Of a stretch of DNA of 64,000 nt, positions 10,702 through 19,048 are shown one piece after another. This DNA comes from Sorangium cellulosum (GTDB taxonomy: Bacteria > Myxococcota_A > Polyangia > Polyangiales > Polyangiaceae). The notes below the pieces were generated by a model that had not been told where the DNA came from, searched no databases, and saw only the letters and a list, made by a program, of their open reading frames with translations. The position numbers were made by a program, and so were the translations under genes. The first letter of the stretch is position 1, and each line of letters opens with the position of its first letter. The stretch lies in NCBI RefSeq assembly GCF_002950945.1, contig NZ_CP012673.1, positions 12,639,501 through 12,703,500 of the forward strand, given 5' to 3'.

Positions 10702-13700
10702 GTGACCACCCAGCCTCGCAGCCCAAGGACCACCGGCCGTCGCCTTATCAACCCTCGCCCCCCGCGCTGCCCGCGCCGCGCCGCCCTGGCGCTCGCCGCA
10801 GCGCTTGTCGGCCCCGCGGGCGCCGCGTGTGTCCCGCCCTCGCCCGCGGCGGCCCCCGCCGACGCCGCCGCCTCGCCGCTCGGCGCCTCGTTCGCCGCGG
10901 CGCTGGAGGCCGAGATCGCGAGCTCGGCCTCGGCCGCGCCGTACCTCGACGCCCTCGAGCGCGCCGTCGCCGAGCCGCGCGCCGAGGGCGCGCTCGCGGC
11001 GGTCGTCGCCTCCACCGACGCGCTCGTCCTCGGCGCCGGCGGCGACACGCCCGCGATCGCCTTCCGCTCGCGCGACGCGCTCCCCGAGGTCACCCGCAGG
11101 CTCCAGCGCGCCTGGGCGTTCGCGGACGTCGACGGCCGCGGCGCGCCGGCCATGCCGTTCGCGCGCGGCGTCATCGCGGGCGCGCTCCACCGCATCGCCC
11201 TCCACGTCGGCGACGAGGCGGCGGCGGCCACGTGGGGGGCGCGCCGCGGCTGCGCGGGCGAGGCCGCCGTCATCGGACCGCTCGAGTGGACGGCCCTGCG
11301 CGGGCTCGCCGGACCGTCGCCCGTGAGCTCCGCCCCGGGCGCGCCGCTCGCCCGCTCGTACCCCGGCGTCGCGCCGTTCGCGAAGAGCACCTCGCCCGTC
11401 GCGGTGCGCGCGGACGCGTGCGCGATCGACGTCGACGCGGTGAGCGCCCTCCAGGGCACCCGCGCGGTGGTGGTCGACCTCCACAATCCGGTCGCCCAGC
11501 GGGTGAGCCTCGCGCTCGTCTCGCCGTCCGCGGCCGTGCTCGAGGTCGGCGGCGTGCCCGCGATCCGCCGCGGCTACGAGGCCGGCGGCGCGCCGGTCCT
11601 CCGGCTCGCGACCGTCGAGGCGCAGCCCGGCGCGCTGCGCGTCGTCGTCCGCGTCGCGCAGAAGGGCGACGGCGGCGCCATCGAGCTCAGCGCCTACGGC
11701 GAGAACGGCCTGCCGCTCCGCGCCCGGGCGCCGCGCCCGGGCGACGCCGCCGCCGCGGCCGCGGCGCGGCCGGCCCCGGTCGAGCTCACCTTCGCGGCGG
11801 CGAACACGCGCCGCGAGCCGGACCTCGCGCTCGCCGCCGCCGCGCTGCTCGCGGCCGGCGACGCGCGCGCGGCCGAGCGCCTCCTCGACCCGACCGGCGA
11901 GGGCCCCGGCGCCGGCGCGGCCGGCGCGGCCGGCGCGCACGGCGCGCACGGCGGGCGCGGCGACGACGCGCCGCCCTCCCCGCGGCTCGATCTGCTCTAC
12001 GCGCGCGCCATCCGCCGCATCGACGATCTGCCCGAGACCAAGATCATCGAGCGCGCCCGCGCCGCGACGGAGCGCGTGCTCGCGGCGCGGCCGGCGTCGT
12101 GGGAGGCGCGGCGCCACCGGGCGGAGCTCGCCGAGCGCCGCGCCGGCGCGGGCGAGGGGCTCATGGACGCTCTCCGGGAGCTCGGGCTCAAGGTCGCGCC
12201 CCCGGGGCGCGCCGGCCTGAGCGCGCCCGTGGTGCCGGACGCCGACCGGATGGTCCTCGCGGCGCTCGCGGCGACGGCGCACCGCGCCCGCGTCACCGAC
12301 GTCGCCGAGGCCGCGTACGCGAGGCTCGCGGCGGCGGCGCCGGGCTCGGCGCTGCTCGCCGACGTCGACGACGCCATCCACGGCCGCGCCGGGGCCGACG
12401 CCGTGAAGGCCGCCTGCGGCGGGGGGCTCGACCGATCGAGCGCCGCCTGCCTGGTCGCCCTCCAGGGCACGGGCGACCACGCCGCGGCGCTCGCCGAGAT
12501 CGGCCGGCTCCGCCGGCTCCGCCGCGCGCCGGGCGCCCTGCGCGACGTGGAGCTCGCCGAGCGCGTCGCGCAGGGCGATCTGCGCGGCGCGCTCGCGGTC
12601 TACGACGCGATGGCGCCGGGCGAGCGGGTGATGCTCGAGGCGCTCGGCCTCGCCGCGGGCCGCGGCAACGCCCGCGCGGCCCGCGGCCGGCTGGCCCGCG
12701 ACCGCGCGGTCGCGCGCGACACCCCCGCCGGCATCGCGCCGATCTCCCGCGCGCTCGGGCTCACGCCGGACCCGGCGCCGGCGCTCGAGGCCGCGGGGCG
12801 CAAGCTCGTGCTGGAGGACCAGGCGAAGGCGTTCCTCCCCGGCGCCGCGACCGCGGTGCTCCGCCACGTCGAGCGGTTCACGATCCAGCCCGACGGGCTC
12901 GTGTACTACGTGACCTACGACCTGCGCCGCGTCTCCGGCACGACGGACGTGGCCCAGGGGGCGGTCGCCTACGGCCCGCTCATCGACGGCCGCGGCATGC
13001 CGCGGCTCCTGCGCCGGCGCATCCACAAACGCGACGGCCGCATCCTCGCGCCCGACGCGGCGTCGAACGCGGCCCAGGAGCACAGCGATCTCTCGCAGCT
13101 CGAGCAGGGCGACTACGTCGAGCAGGTCACCGAGGGCTACGTGCTGCCGGGCGACGGCGGCCAGCTCGTGCTGGACACGTGGGACCTCTTGCCCGAGCGC
13201 ACGAGCGTCCGCGAGGCGGAGATCGAGCTGCGCCGCCCGACGTCCCTGCCGCTCGCGCTCTGGTCGCACCCGCTGCTCGGCGCCGCGGAGCAGCGCGCCG
13301 AGGGCTCGTCCACGGTGAGCGTCTGGCGGCTCAAGGACCAGCCGCCGCGGCGCATGGAGGACGGCGTGCCCCGGGTGGAGATGGGCGTGGGCGTCAGCGC
13401 GGGCACGTTGACCTGGGCCCACGTGGCCGCGGCGATCGACGAGAACATCCGCACGCTGGAGGACCGCGACCCGTACATGACGCGCTGGGCGAAGGCGGCG
13501 GCGGGCGGCGAGACGGCGCCGGGGCCGGCGCTGCTCGAGCGGGTGGTCGGGGCCGCGGGCAAGGCGGTGAAGATCGCCGGCGGCGCCGAGCTGTCGGACC
13601 TGGCGGCGCTGCTCGGCGGCGGGCCGCAGCGCACGACGGCGCGCACGATGATCGAGCTCGGCCAGGGCAGCCGCTCGTGGGTGATCTACCGCGCGCTGCG

Positions 13701-14727
13701 CGAGCTCGGCGTCCGGGCCGATCTCGCCATCGCCGAGACCGAGCCGTTCAGCTCGTCGGCGGACTTCCCGCCGCACGTGGGGCGCTTCCGCCACCCGCTC
13801 GTGATCGCGCGGCTCCCTTCCGGCGACGTGTGGATCGACGCCGACATCGAGGGCCCGCCGCTGCCGCCCGGGCGCATCAGCCCCGAGCTCCGCGGGCGCG
13901 CGGCGATGCTGCCGAGCGGCGAGCTGGTCACGGTGCGGGGCGCGAGCGGCGAGACCGGCGACGAGGTCGACCTCAGGCTCGTGGTGGACGCGGAGGGCAA
14001 CGCCTCGGGATCGTTGACGATCTTGCTGCACGGGCGGGCGGCGCAGTCGCTGTCGGAGGCGTTCGAGACGGTGGTCGGGACGGCGCGGCGCGAGGTGCTC
14101 CGGGGCGTGGTGCTCGGGTGGCTCCCGTGGGCCGACGTGGAGGACGTGGTCGTCTCGTCGACGGAGGGCTCGTGGGAGGTCGCGCTCCGCGCGGCCGTGA
14201 CCATCCACGGCTTCGCGCGGCCGGAGGGCAAGGACGCCGCGGCGTGGACGCTGCCGGGGCTGGAGCCGGTGCACCTCGTCTTCCCGCGGTCGTTCACGGG
14301 CACGCTCGGCGCGACGTACGCCTCGCGGGGCGCGCGGAAGAGCGCGCTCGCGATCGAGACGGCGCTGCAGTACCACGTGCGCCGCAGGATCGAGCTGCCG
14401 GCAGGGTCCGCGGTCGCGCGCGCGCCCGAGGGCGTGCGCGTGGAGCACGCGGGGCTCGAGGCGTCGCGCAAGGGGAGCTACGGGGCGGTGATCGAGGAGG
14501 ATTTCGCGCTGAGCCTGCCGACGGGGACGGTGGCGGCCGACGAGTACAAGGCGTTCGTGGAGCGGGTCCAGGCGGTCGACAGCGGCTTCATGGCGGGCAT
14601 CCGGGTGGCGCGGCCGGCCGGGGCCGCGGCGAGGCCGGGGGCGGCCGGGGGCGCGGCGAGGCCGGGGGCGGCCGGGGGCGCGGCGAAGCCGGGCGGCGGG
14701 GCGGAGAAGACGGAGAAGAAGCCCTGA
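10702..14727 (+). CDS. Large lipoprotein with TPR-like and degenerate transglutaminase-like regions
   Basis: The 1341-residue protein begins at GTG 10702, chosen because GGAG lies nine bases upstream and the signal sequence follows. After an Arg-rich start comes RRAALALAAALVGPAGAAC, a signal peptide ending in a possible lipobox. Residues about 300-680 are Ala-rich helical repeats (TPR-like). About residues 720-950 resemble the DUF3857 beta domain, and 960-1120 resemble a transglutaminase core (SRSWVIYRALRELGVRADL). The position normally holding the catalytic Cys reads Arg/Ser, so protease or cross-linking activity is doubtful. The C-terminus is an Ala/Pro/Gly tail of tandem repeats. The stop overlaps the start of murB, suggesting one operon acting on the envelope. 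Confidence 0.7.
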   Translation: MTTQPRSPRTTGRRLINPRPPRCPRRAALALAAALVGPAGAACVPPSPAAAPADAAASPLGASFAAALEAEIASSASAAPYLDALERAVAEPRAEGALAAVVASTDALVLGAGGDTPAIAFRSRDALPEVTRRLQRAWAFADVDGRGAPAMPFARGVIAGALHRIALHVGDEAAAATWGARRGCAGEAAVIGPLEWTALRGLAGPSPVSSAPGAPLARSYPGVAPFAKSTSPVAVRADACAIDVDAVSALQGTRAVVVDLHNPVAQRVSLALVSPSAAVLEVGGVPAIRRGYEAGGAPVLRLATVEAQPGALRVVVRVAQKGDGGAIELSAYGENGLPLRARAPRPGDAAAAAAARPAPVELTFAAANTRREPDLALAAAALLAAGDARAAERLLDPTGEGPGAGAAGAAGAHGAHGGRGDDAPPSPRLDLLYARAIRRIDDLPETKIIERARAATERVLAARPASWEARRHRAELAERRAGAGEGLMDALRELGLKVAPPGRAGLSAPVVPDADRMVLAALAATAHRARVTDVAEAAYARLAAAAPGSALLADVDDAIHGRAGADAVKAACGGGLDRSSAACLVALQGTGDHAAALAEIGRLRRLRRAPGALRDVELAERVAQGDLRGALAVYDAMAPGERVMLEALGLAAGRGNARAARGRLARDRAVARDTPAGIAPISRALGLTPDPAPALEAAGRKLVLEDQAKAFLPGAATAVLRHVERFTIQPDGLVYYVTYDLRRVSGTTDVAQGAVAYGPLIDGRGMPRLLRRRIHKRDGRILAPDAASNAAQEHSDLSQLEQGDYVEQVTEGYVLPGDGGQLVLDTWDLLPERTSVREAEIELRRPTSLPLALWSHPLLGAAEQRAEGSSTVSVWRLKDQPPRRMEDGVPRVEMGVGVSAGTLTWAHVAAAIDENIRTLEDRDPYMTRWAKAAAGGETAPGPALLERVVGAAGKAVKIAGGAELSDLAALLGGGPQRTTARTMIELGQGSRSWVIYRALRELGVRADLAIAETEPFSSSADFPPHVGRFRHPLVIARLPSGDVWIDADIEGPPLPPGRISPELRGRAAMLPSGELVTVRGASGETGDEVDLRLVVDAEGNASGSLTILLHGRAAQSLSEAFETVVGTARREVLRGVVLGWLPWADVEDVVVSSTEGSWEVALRAAVTIHGFARPEGKDAAAWTLPGLEPVHLVFPRSFTGTLGATYASRGARKSALAIETALQYHVRRRIELPAGSAVARAPEGVRVEHAGLEASRKGSYGAVIEEDFALSLPTGTVAADEYKAFVERVQAVDSGFMAGIRVARPAGAAARPGAAGGAARPGAAGGAAKPGGGAEKTEKKP
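14620..14700. repeat. 27-bp tandem repeat at the 3' end of the large lipoprotein gene
   Basis: About three units of a GC-only 27-bp sequence code for the repeated peptide AARPGAAGG and a divergent last copy, AAKPGGGA. The repeat lies within the last 37 codons. Confidence 0.8.
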
Positions 14728-15911
14728 GCCTCGAGATCCACGAGTCGGTTCCGCTGGCCCCGCTCACGACGCTCGGCGTCGGCGGACCGGCGCGCTTCTT
14801 CGCCGAGGCCGCGGACGAGGCCGCCGTGGTCGAGGCGTTCCGCTTCGCCGAGGCGCGCGGCGTGCCGCTGTTCGTGCTGGGCGGCGGGTCGAACCTGCTC
14901 GTCGCGGACCGCGGCGTCGACGCGCTGGTGCTGCGCGTGCGCGTGCGCGGGATCGAGGCCGACCGCGCGGGGGCGCCGGCGGGGGCACAGGGCCGCGGGG
15001 GCGCGCACGAGGAGGGCGGCGCGCAGCACCGCGTGCTCGTGCGCGTGGGGGCGGGCGAGCGGTGGGACGACCTCGTCGCGCGCGCGGTGGACGAGGGGTG
15101 GGCGGGCGTCGAGTGCCTGTCGGGCATCCCCGGCGACGTCGGCGCGACGCCGATCCAGAACGTCGGCGCGTACGGGCAGGAGGTCGCGGAGACGATCGCC
15201 GAGGTCCGGGCGATCGACCGCGCGACGGGGGCCGCGGCGGTCATCGCCGGCGCGGACTGCGGCTTCGGGTACCGCGACAGCCGGTTCAAGCGCGCGTGGC
15301 GCGGGCGGTTCGTGATCACGGGCGTGACGTTCGCGCTGCGCCCGGGCGGCGCGGCGACGGTGCGTTACCCCGAGCTCGCGCGGGCGCTCGGGGCGCGCGC
15401 GGGCGGGGCCGCGCCGCCGCTCGGCGAGGTGCGCAGCGCCGTGATCGCGCTCCGCCGCGGCAAGTCGATGGTGCTCGACCCGGACGACGAGAACGGCCGG
15501 AGCGCGGGCTCGTTCTTCATGAACCCGACGCTCGCGGCCGGCGCCGCCGCGACGGCGGTCCGGCGCATCGAGGCGGCGGGCGTGCTCGCGCCCGGCGAGA
15601 TGATCCCGCAGTACCCGGCGGAGGGCGGGCGGGTGAAGCTCTCCGCGGCCTGGCTGATCGAGCGCGCCGGCTTCGCCAGGGGGACACGCCACGGCGCCGC
15701 GGGCATCTCCACGCGCCACACGCTCGCCCTCGTGAACCGCGGCGGCGCCACCGCGGCCGAGCTGATCGAGCTCGCGCGGCGCGTGCGGCGCGGCGTGCTG
15801 GAGCGGTTCGGGGTGGCGCTCTCGCCGGAGCCGGACCTCATCGGGTTCGAGCCCGGCGAGACAGGTGACCTCGCCGTCGACGGACACGCGGCGGACAGCG
15901 ACGCGCCGTGA
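14724..15911 (+). CDS. murB: UDP-N-acetylenolpyruvoylglucosamine reductase (type I MurB)
   Basis: MurB reduces UDP-GlcNAc-enolpyruvate to UDP-MurNAc with NADPH and FAD, the second committed step of peptidoglycan precursor synthesis in the cytoplasm. The FAD-binding region shows PLAPLTTLGVGGPARFF and LGGGSNLLV. The central part has SGIPGDVGATPIQNVGAYG. The catalytic Ser lies in RSAGSFFMNP, and the final Glu in SPEPDLIG. The GYRDSRFK loop marks the type I (E. coli-like) form. The frame has no ATG or GTG near the conserved N-terminus. CTG at 14724, overlapping the preceding TGA, is the best-placed start, giving 395 residues. A Gly/Ala/His insertion (about residues 82-105) is longer than in most homologues. 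Confidence 0.93.
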   Translation: MSLEIHESVPLAPLTTLGVGGPARFFAEAADEAAVVEAFRFAEARGVPLFVLGGGSNLLVADRGVDALVLRVRVRGIEADRAGAPAGAQGRGGAHEEGGAQHRVLVRVGAGERWDDLVARAVDEGWAGVECLSGIPGDVGATPIQNVGAYGQEVAETIAEVRAIDRATGAAAVIAGADCGFGYRDSRFKRAWRGRFVITGVTFALRPGGAATVRYPELARALGARAGGAAPPLGEVRSAVIALRRGKSMVLDPDDENGRSAGSFFMNPTLAAGAAATAVRRIEAAGVLAPGEMIPQYPAEGGRVKLSAAWLIERAGFARGTRHGAAGISTRHTLALVNRGGATAAELIELARRVRRGVLERFGVALSPEPDLIGFEPGETGDLAVDGHAADSDAP

Positions 15912-15971
15912 CGTGCACGTCCGTCGCGCCGTGAGGCGCACGTCCGTCGCGCCGTGACGTGCGCGTCCGTC
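15903..15971. repeat. Three 23-bp tandem repeats spanning the murB stop
   Basis: Three copies of a unit beginning GCGCCGTGA and ending CGTCCGTC lie at 15903-15925, 15926-15948 and 15949-15971. The first contains the TGA stop of murB. Copy 1 includes the perfect palindrome GACGTGCACGTC. The array fills the short gap before pheA. Confidence 0.85.
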
Positions 15972-16061
15972 GCGCGCGATCCCGCCGCCGCGGCGAGCCT
16001 TGCGGAGCGCCGCCCCCTGCGCTTTGATGGCCTCCGGCCCCTTTCCGAGGTGGAAATTTCC

Positions 16062-17150
16062 ATGGCGACCCTGGACGAGCTTCGCGTGCGCATCGACGGC
16101 ATCGACGATCGGATCCTCGATCTGCTCGCGGAACGGGCCGAGGTGGCGGTCGAGGTCGCGCACGCGAAGCGGGCGGCGAACGCGACGCAGTTTCACGATC
16201 CGGAGCGGGAGCGGCGCGTGCTCACGCGGCTCCAGGCCAAGGGCGCGGGCCGGTTTCCGCGCGACGCGATCCGGGTGATCTTCCGCGAGGTGATGAGCGC
16301 CTGCCTGTCGCTCGAGGAGCCCATGAAGGTGGCCTTCCCGGGGACGGAGGGCGCCTTCGCCGAGGTCGCGGCGCGGCACCTGTTCGGGCTGGCGGCGCGT
16401 TACCGGGAGACGGGCACGATCGAGGGCGTCTTCGACGCGGTGCGCGCGGGGGAAGCCGCCTGCGGCGTGGTGCCGGTCGAGAGCTCGACCGAGGGGTCGG
16501 TGACACTCACGGCCGACGCCTTGATCGAGAGCGACCTCCAGATCCGGCAGGAGCTGGTGCTGGACGTCGCGTACTGCCTGTTCAGCAAGGCGTCCGGGCT
16601 GAGCGGCGTCAGCCGGGTGCACGGGCACCCGCAGGCGCTCTCGCACTGCCGCCTCTGGCTCGCGAAGCACCTCCCGGGCGCGCAGATCGTGCAGACGGTC
16701 TCGGCCGCCGCGGCCGCGCGCGAGGCGCTCGCCGACGCCGCCGCGGCGGCCATCGGCAGCCGCGGCGCGGGCGAGCTCTACGGGCTGCCGCTCCTGCGCG
16801 AGCGGATCCACGATCGCCCCGAGAACGCGACCCGGTTCATCGTCATCGCGGCGGGCGACGCGCCGCCCACGGGCGCGGACAAGACGTCGGTCGTCTTCTC
16901 GGTGCAGGAGGAGCCCGGGGCGCTGCGCAAGGTGCTCGCGATCTTCGATGAGGCGGGGATCAACCTGACGAGGATCGAGTCGCGGCCGAGCCGGCAGAAG
17001 CACTGGGACTACGTGTTCCTGGTCGACCTGGAGGGGCACCGGAGCGAGGCGCGCGTGGGGGAGGCGATAGAGCGGCTGCGGGCGCAATGCGAGATGGTGA
17101 AGGTGCTCGGGAGTTACCCGCGGTCGACGGCGGCGACGGCGGCGCGCTGA
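16062..17150 (+). CDS. pheA: Bifunctional chorismate mutase/prephenate dehydratase (P-protein)
   Basis: The 362-residue enzyme converts chorismate to prephenate and then to phenylpyruvate in phenylalanine synthesis. Residues about 1-85 are an AroQ-type chorismate mutase (LDELRVRIDGIDDRILDLL, with the Arg and Lys of HAKRAAN). Residues about 90-270 are prephenate dehydratase (FPGTEGAFAEVAA, VPVESSTEGSV and the ENATRF motif with the catalytic Thr-Arg-Phe). Residues about 280-360 are an ACT domain with GALRKVL and IESRP, the Phe-binding motifs for feedback inhibition. The start at ATG 16062 fits the mutase N-terminus; the upstream extension of the frame is not conserved. It is probably co-oriented housekeeping with murB. 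Confidence 0.95.
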   Translation: MATLDELRVRIDGIDDRILDLLAERAEVAVEVAHAKRAANATQFHDPERERRVLTRLQAKGAGRFPRDAIRVIFREVMSACLSLEEPMKVAFPGTEGAFAEVAARHLFGLAARYRETGTIEGVFDAVRAGEAACGVVPVESSTEGSVTLTADALIESDLQIRQELVLDVAYCLFSKASGLSGVSRVHGHPQALSHCRLWLAKHLPGAQIVQTVSAAAAAREALADAAAAAIGSRGAGELYGLPLLRERIHDRPENATRFIVIAAGDAPPTGADKTSVVFSVQEEPGALRKVLAIFDEAGINLTRIESRPSRQKHWDYVFLVDLEGHRSEARVGEAIERLRAQCEMVKVLGSYPRSTAATAAR

Positions 17151-17472
17151 GGGGGCGAGTGCGCCCGGGGCAGCGATCGCACAGGCCGCCGCGGGATGAG
17201 GGAAGCGACGGCAACTCCCCCGGTGTCCACGCTTCACGGCCGAGGACCACTTCGATGAGGGTCATGTGGATGGTCCTGCGTGCGCAGGGCCGGTTCGTCG
17301 GCCCCGCACTGGCCCTTATCGGCGCGGCGCGGGCGCGAGTTGCGGCGACTGGGGGATACTTCGACCGAGCTCTGGTCGCCCGGGGCACCCAGCCATCAGC
17401 ACGAATCTTGCGCAGCGAGACGCCGTCGCCGTCCGAGACCTAGAACACCGATCACGTTGAGGAACGAGAGAT

Positions 17473-17553
17473 GAACCGCCAAGGCGCCAAGGGCGCCAAG
17501 GGCGCCAAGATGTTTTCTTCTCCTTCTTGGCGTCCTTGGCGCCTTGGCGGTTC
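17473..17553. repeat. Dispersed inverted-repeat element, copy 2
   Basis: The left arm is GAACCGCCAAGGCGCCAAGG with further GCCAAG units. The right arm is CTTGGCG repeats ending GCCTTGGCGGTTC. The outer ends GAACCGCC and GGCGGTTC are exact reverse complements. A T-rich loop of about 17 bp separates the arms. It matches the copy at 1663-1782 in the arms but not in the loop. Confidence 0.85.
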
Positions 17554-17625
17554 GAAAATCTGCTCGTTTCAGACGGGTTCAACCCGTTTGTCGCTCTAGC
17601 AACGGGAATACGTGGTTCCGCAGCG

Positions 17626-17793
17626 GCGGCCTATCTTCGAAGATGTGCGGATAGGCCGCGGAAGGTCGCGGCTTATCCTCGGGATTACGGAGATACGCCA
17701 TGGCGGGCTGCGGCTTATCCTCGGGAATACCGAGATAGGGTGCCACGGCCCGCGGCCTACATGCGAAACTGCGTAGATATGTCGTGCATCACA
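17626..17793. repeat. Four 42-bp tandem repeats with internal dyad symmetry
   Basis: Units start at 17626, 17668, 17710 and 17752, each exactly 42 bp. Every unit begins GCGGCYTA and contains a short imperfect hairpin of the type TATCCTCG-N6-CGGAGATA. Units 2 and 3 are the most alike. In the frame of the downstream gene each unit codes 14 residues starting Ala-Ala-Tyr (AAYPRDYGDTPWRA, for example), with Tyr/Arg/Asp positions partly kept. It may be a peptide repeat, a set of protein-binding sites, or both. Confidence 0.85.
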
Positions 17794-17934
17794 GCGGATT
17801 GCGACGTTGGGCCGACGTGCCACGGGGTCGCGGCCGCGCTCTCCGCCATGGCGCCGCCACCCCTTGAGAGCGATCCTCGCTCGGGTTCTTGCGTCGTTTC
17901 GCGTCGGTACGGGGTGTGCCAGGGGCCCAGCGTC

Positions 17935-18846
17935 ATGCCGACGCTCGAGCACAACGCCCTCGTCGAGATGTTCCGCGAGACCCCGGAACTCGCGCCCCAC
18001 TTCCTCGTGACCCTCTTCGACGTCGATGTGCCGCAGCATGCCTCGGTCGCGGTGGTCGAGTCCTCGATCGACCAGCTCATCCCGGTGGAGTTCCGCGCGG
18101 ACCTGGTGCTCGAGCTCCGCGACGCGAGCGGCGCGCTCGTGCTGGCGATCGTCATCGAGGTCCAGCGCGACGAGGACCCGGACAAGAAGTTCTCCTGGCC
18201 GGTGTACGTCACGGTCGTGCGCGCGAGGAAGCGCTGCGGCACGGTTGTCCTCGTGGTCGCACCGGGCGCCGACGTGGCCGCCTGGGCGGCGCAGGACATC
18301 GACGTCGGCCTCGGCCACATCAAGCCGCTGGTGCTCGGCCCGGCCGTCGTGCCCGAGATCACCGATCCGGCCGAGGCGGAGAAGGAGACGGAGCTCGCCG
18401 TGCTCTCGGCGGTGGCGCACGGAAACGGGCCGAACGGGCTTGCCGTGGTCCAGGCGGTGCTCGTTGCTCTCGAGCGGCTCGACCGAGAGCACGCGGCGGT
18501 ATACTTTCAGGTCATCTGGAACGGGCTGCGCGAACCCATGCGGCAGGCTCTGGAGGCGTTGGTCATGGAACGACAGATCGAAGGTGAGGCGACGCTCCCC
18601 TCCTTCATGCAAAAGCTCATCGATCGCGGCAGGCTCGAGGGCATCCGCGAGGGCGAACTCAAGGGCATCCGCGAGGGCGAACTCAAGGGCAAGAGGGACA
18701 CGCTGCTGCGGCTGCTTGCCCGTGCAGGGATCGCGCTCACTCACGACGAGAGCGAGCGCATTCAGGCATGCACGGACATTGCGACCCTCGACCACTGGAT
18801 CGACAACGTCCTTGGCGCGAAGACCGCCGCTGAAGTGCTCTCCTGA
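17935..18846 (+). CDS. Rpn/PD-(D/E)XK nuclease-like protein
   Basis: The 303-residue protein (from ATG 17935, MPTLEHNALVEMF) has the layout of a PD-(D/E)XK nuclease-like family common in myxobacteria and actinobacteria. The acidic residue is in FRADLVLELR, the E-x-Q pair is in IVIEVQRDEDPDKK, and FSWPVYVTVVRARKRCG follows. It is related to recombination-promoting nuclease/transposase-like (Rpn) proteins. Near the C-terminus is a charged tandem repeat, GIREGELK twice. Nuclease activity is an inference from the fold. The frame is open upstream to 17527 through a repeat array. An attC-like palindrome begins 15 bp after the stop, as in integron gene cassettes. Confidence 0.75.
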   Translation: MPTLEHNALVEMFRETPELAPHFLVTLFDVDVPQHASVAVVESSIDQLIPVEFRADLVLELRDASGALVLAIVIEVQRDEDPDKKFSWPVYVTVVRARKRCGTVVLVVAPGADVAAWAAQDIDVGLGHIKPLVLGPAVVPEITDPAEAEKETELAVLSAVAHGNGPNGLAVVQAVLVALERLDREHAAVYFQVIWNGLREPMRQALEALVMERQIEGEATLPSFMQKLIDRGRLEGIREGELKGIREGELKGKRDTLLRLLARAGIALTHDESERIQACTDIATLDHWIDNVLGAKTAAEVLS

Positions 18847-18861
18847 CGGTTGAAGGATGCA

Positions 18862-18921
18862 GCCCAACAAGGCGATGAGACGGACGGGCGGTGCCCGCCG
18901 CTTATCGCCAGGTCGTTGGGC
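18862..18921. other. attC-like palindromic recombination site
   Basis: This is a 60-bp imperfect palindrome. The outer arms are GCCCAAC (18862-18868) and GTTGGGC (18915-18921), which fit the integron R box consensus RYYYAAC/GTTRRRY. Unequal unpaired spacers (AA against AGGTC) separate them from inner arms GGCGATGAG and CTTATCGCC, followed by a terminal hairpin (CGGGC-GGT-GCCCG). Unequal spacers next to R and L boxes are the usual form of attC. It lies just after the Rpn-like gene. It could instead be a stem-loop terminator, although no T run follows. Confidence 0.45.
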
Positions 18922-19048
18922 AGAGACGATGCACAGGCCAGCAGAGCGTGCCGTCAAAGGATGCAACATATGAGAGACCCTCAGCGACGCCGTTAGCCTT
19001 TTCTCAGGTGCGCTGCGAGCACATCGTCCACAGCTCGCCGCAAGTAGG

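Larger units (their letters stand above)
17151..17934. other. Repeat-bearing intergenic region
   Basis: This is 780 bp between pheA and the Rpn-like gene. It contains the second inverted-repeat element and a 42-bp tandem array. An open frame in phase with the downstream gene runs through the array from 17527, so the array may be translated as an N-terminal extension, but the conserved domain starts only at 17935. Nothing recognisable lies in 17151-17470. Confidence 0.6.

Noticed and set aside
10468..14448. Long minus-strand open frame opposite the large lipoprotein
   Set aside because: Arg/His-rich shadow frame; the plus strand has a signal peptide, start context and domain similarity.
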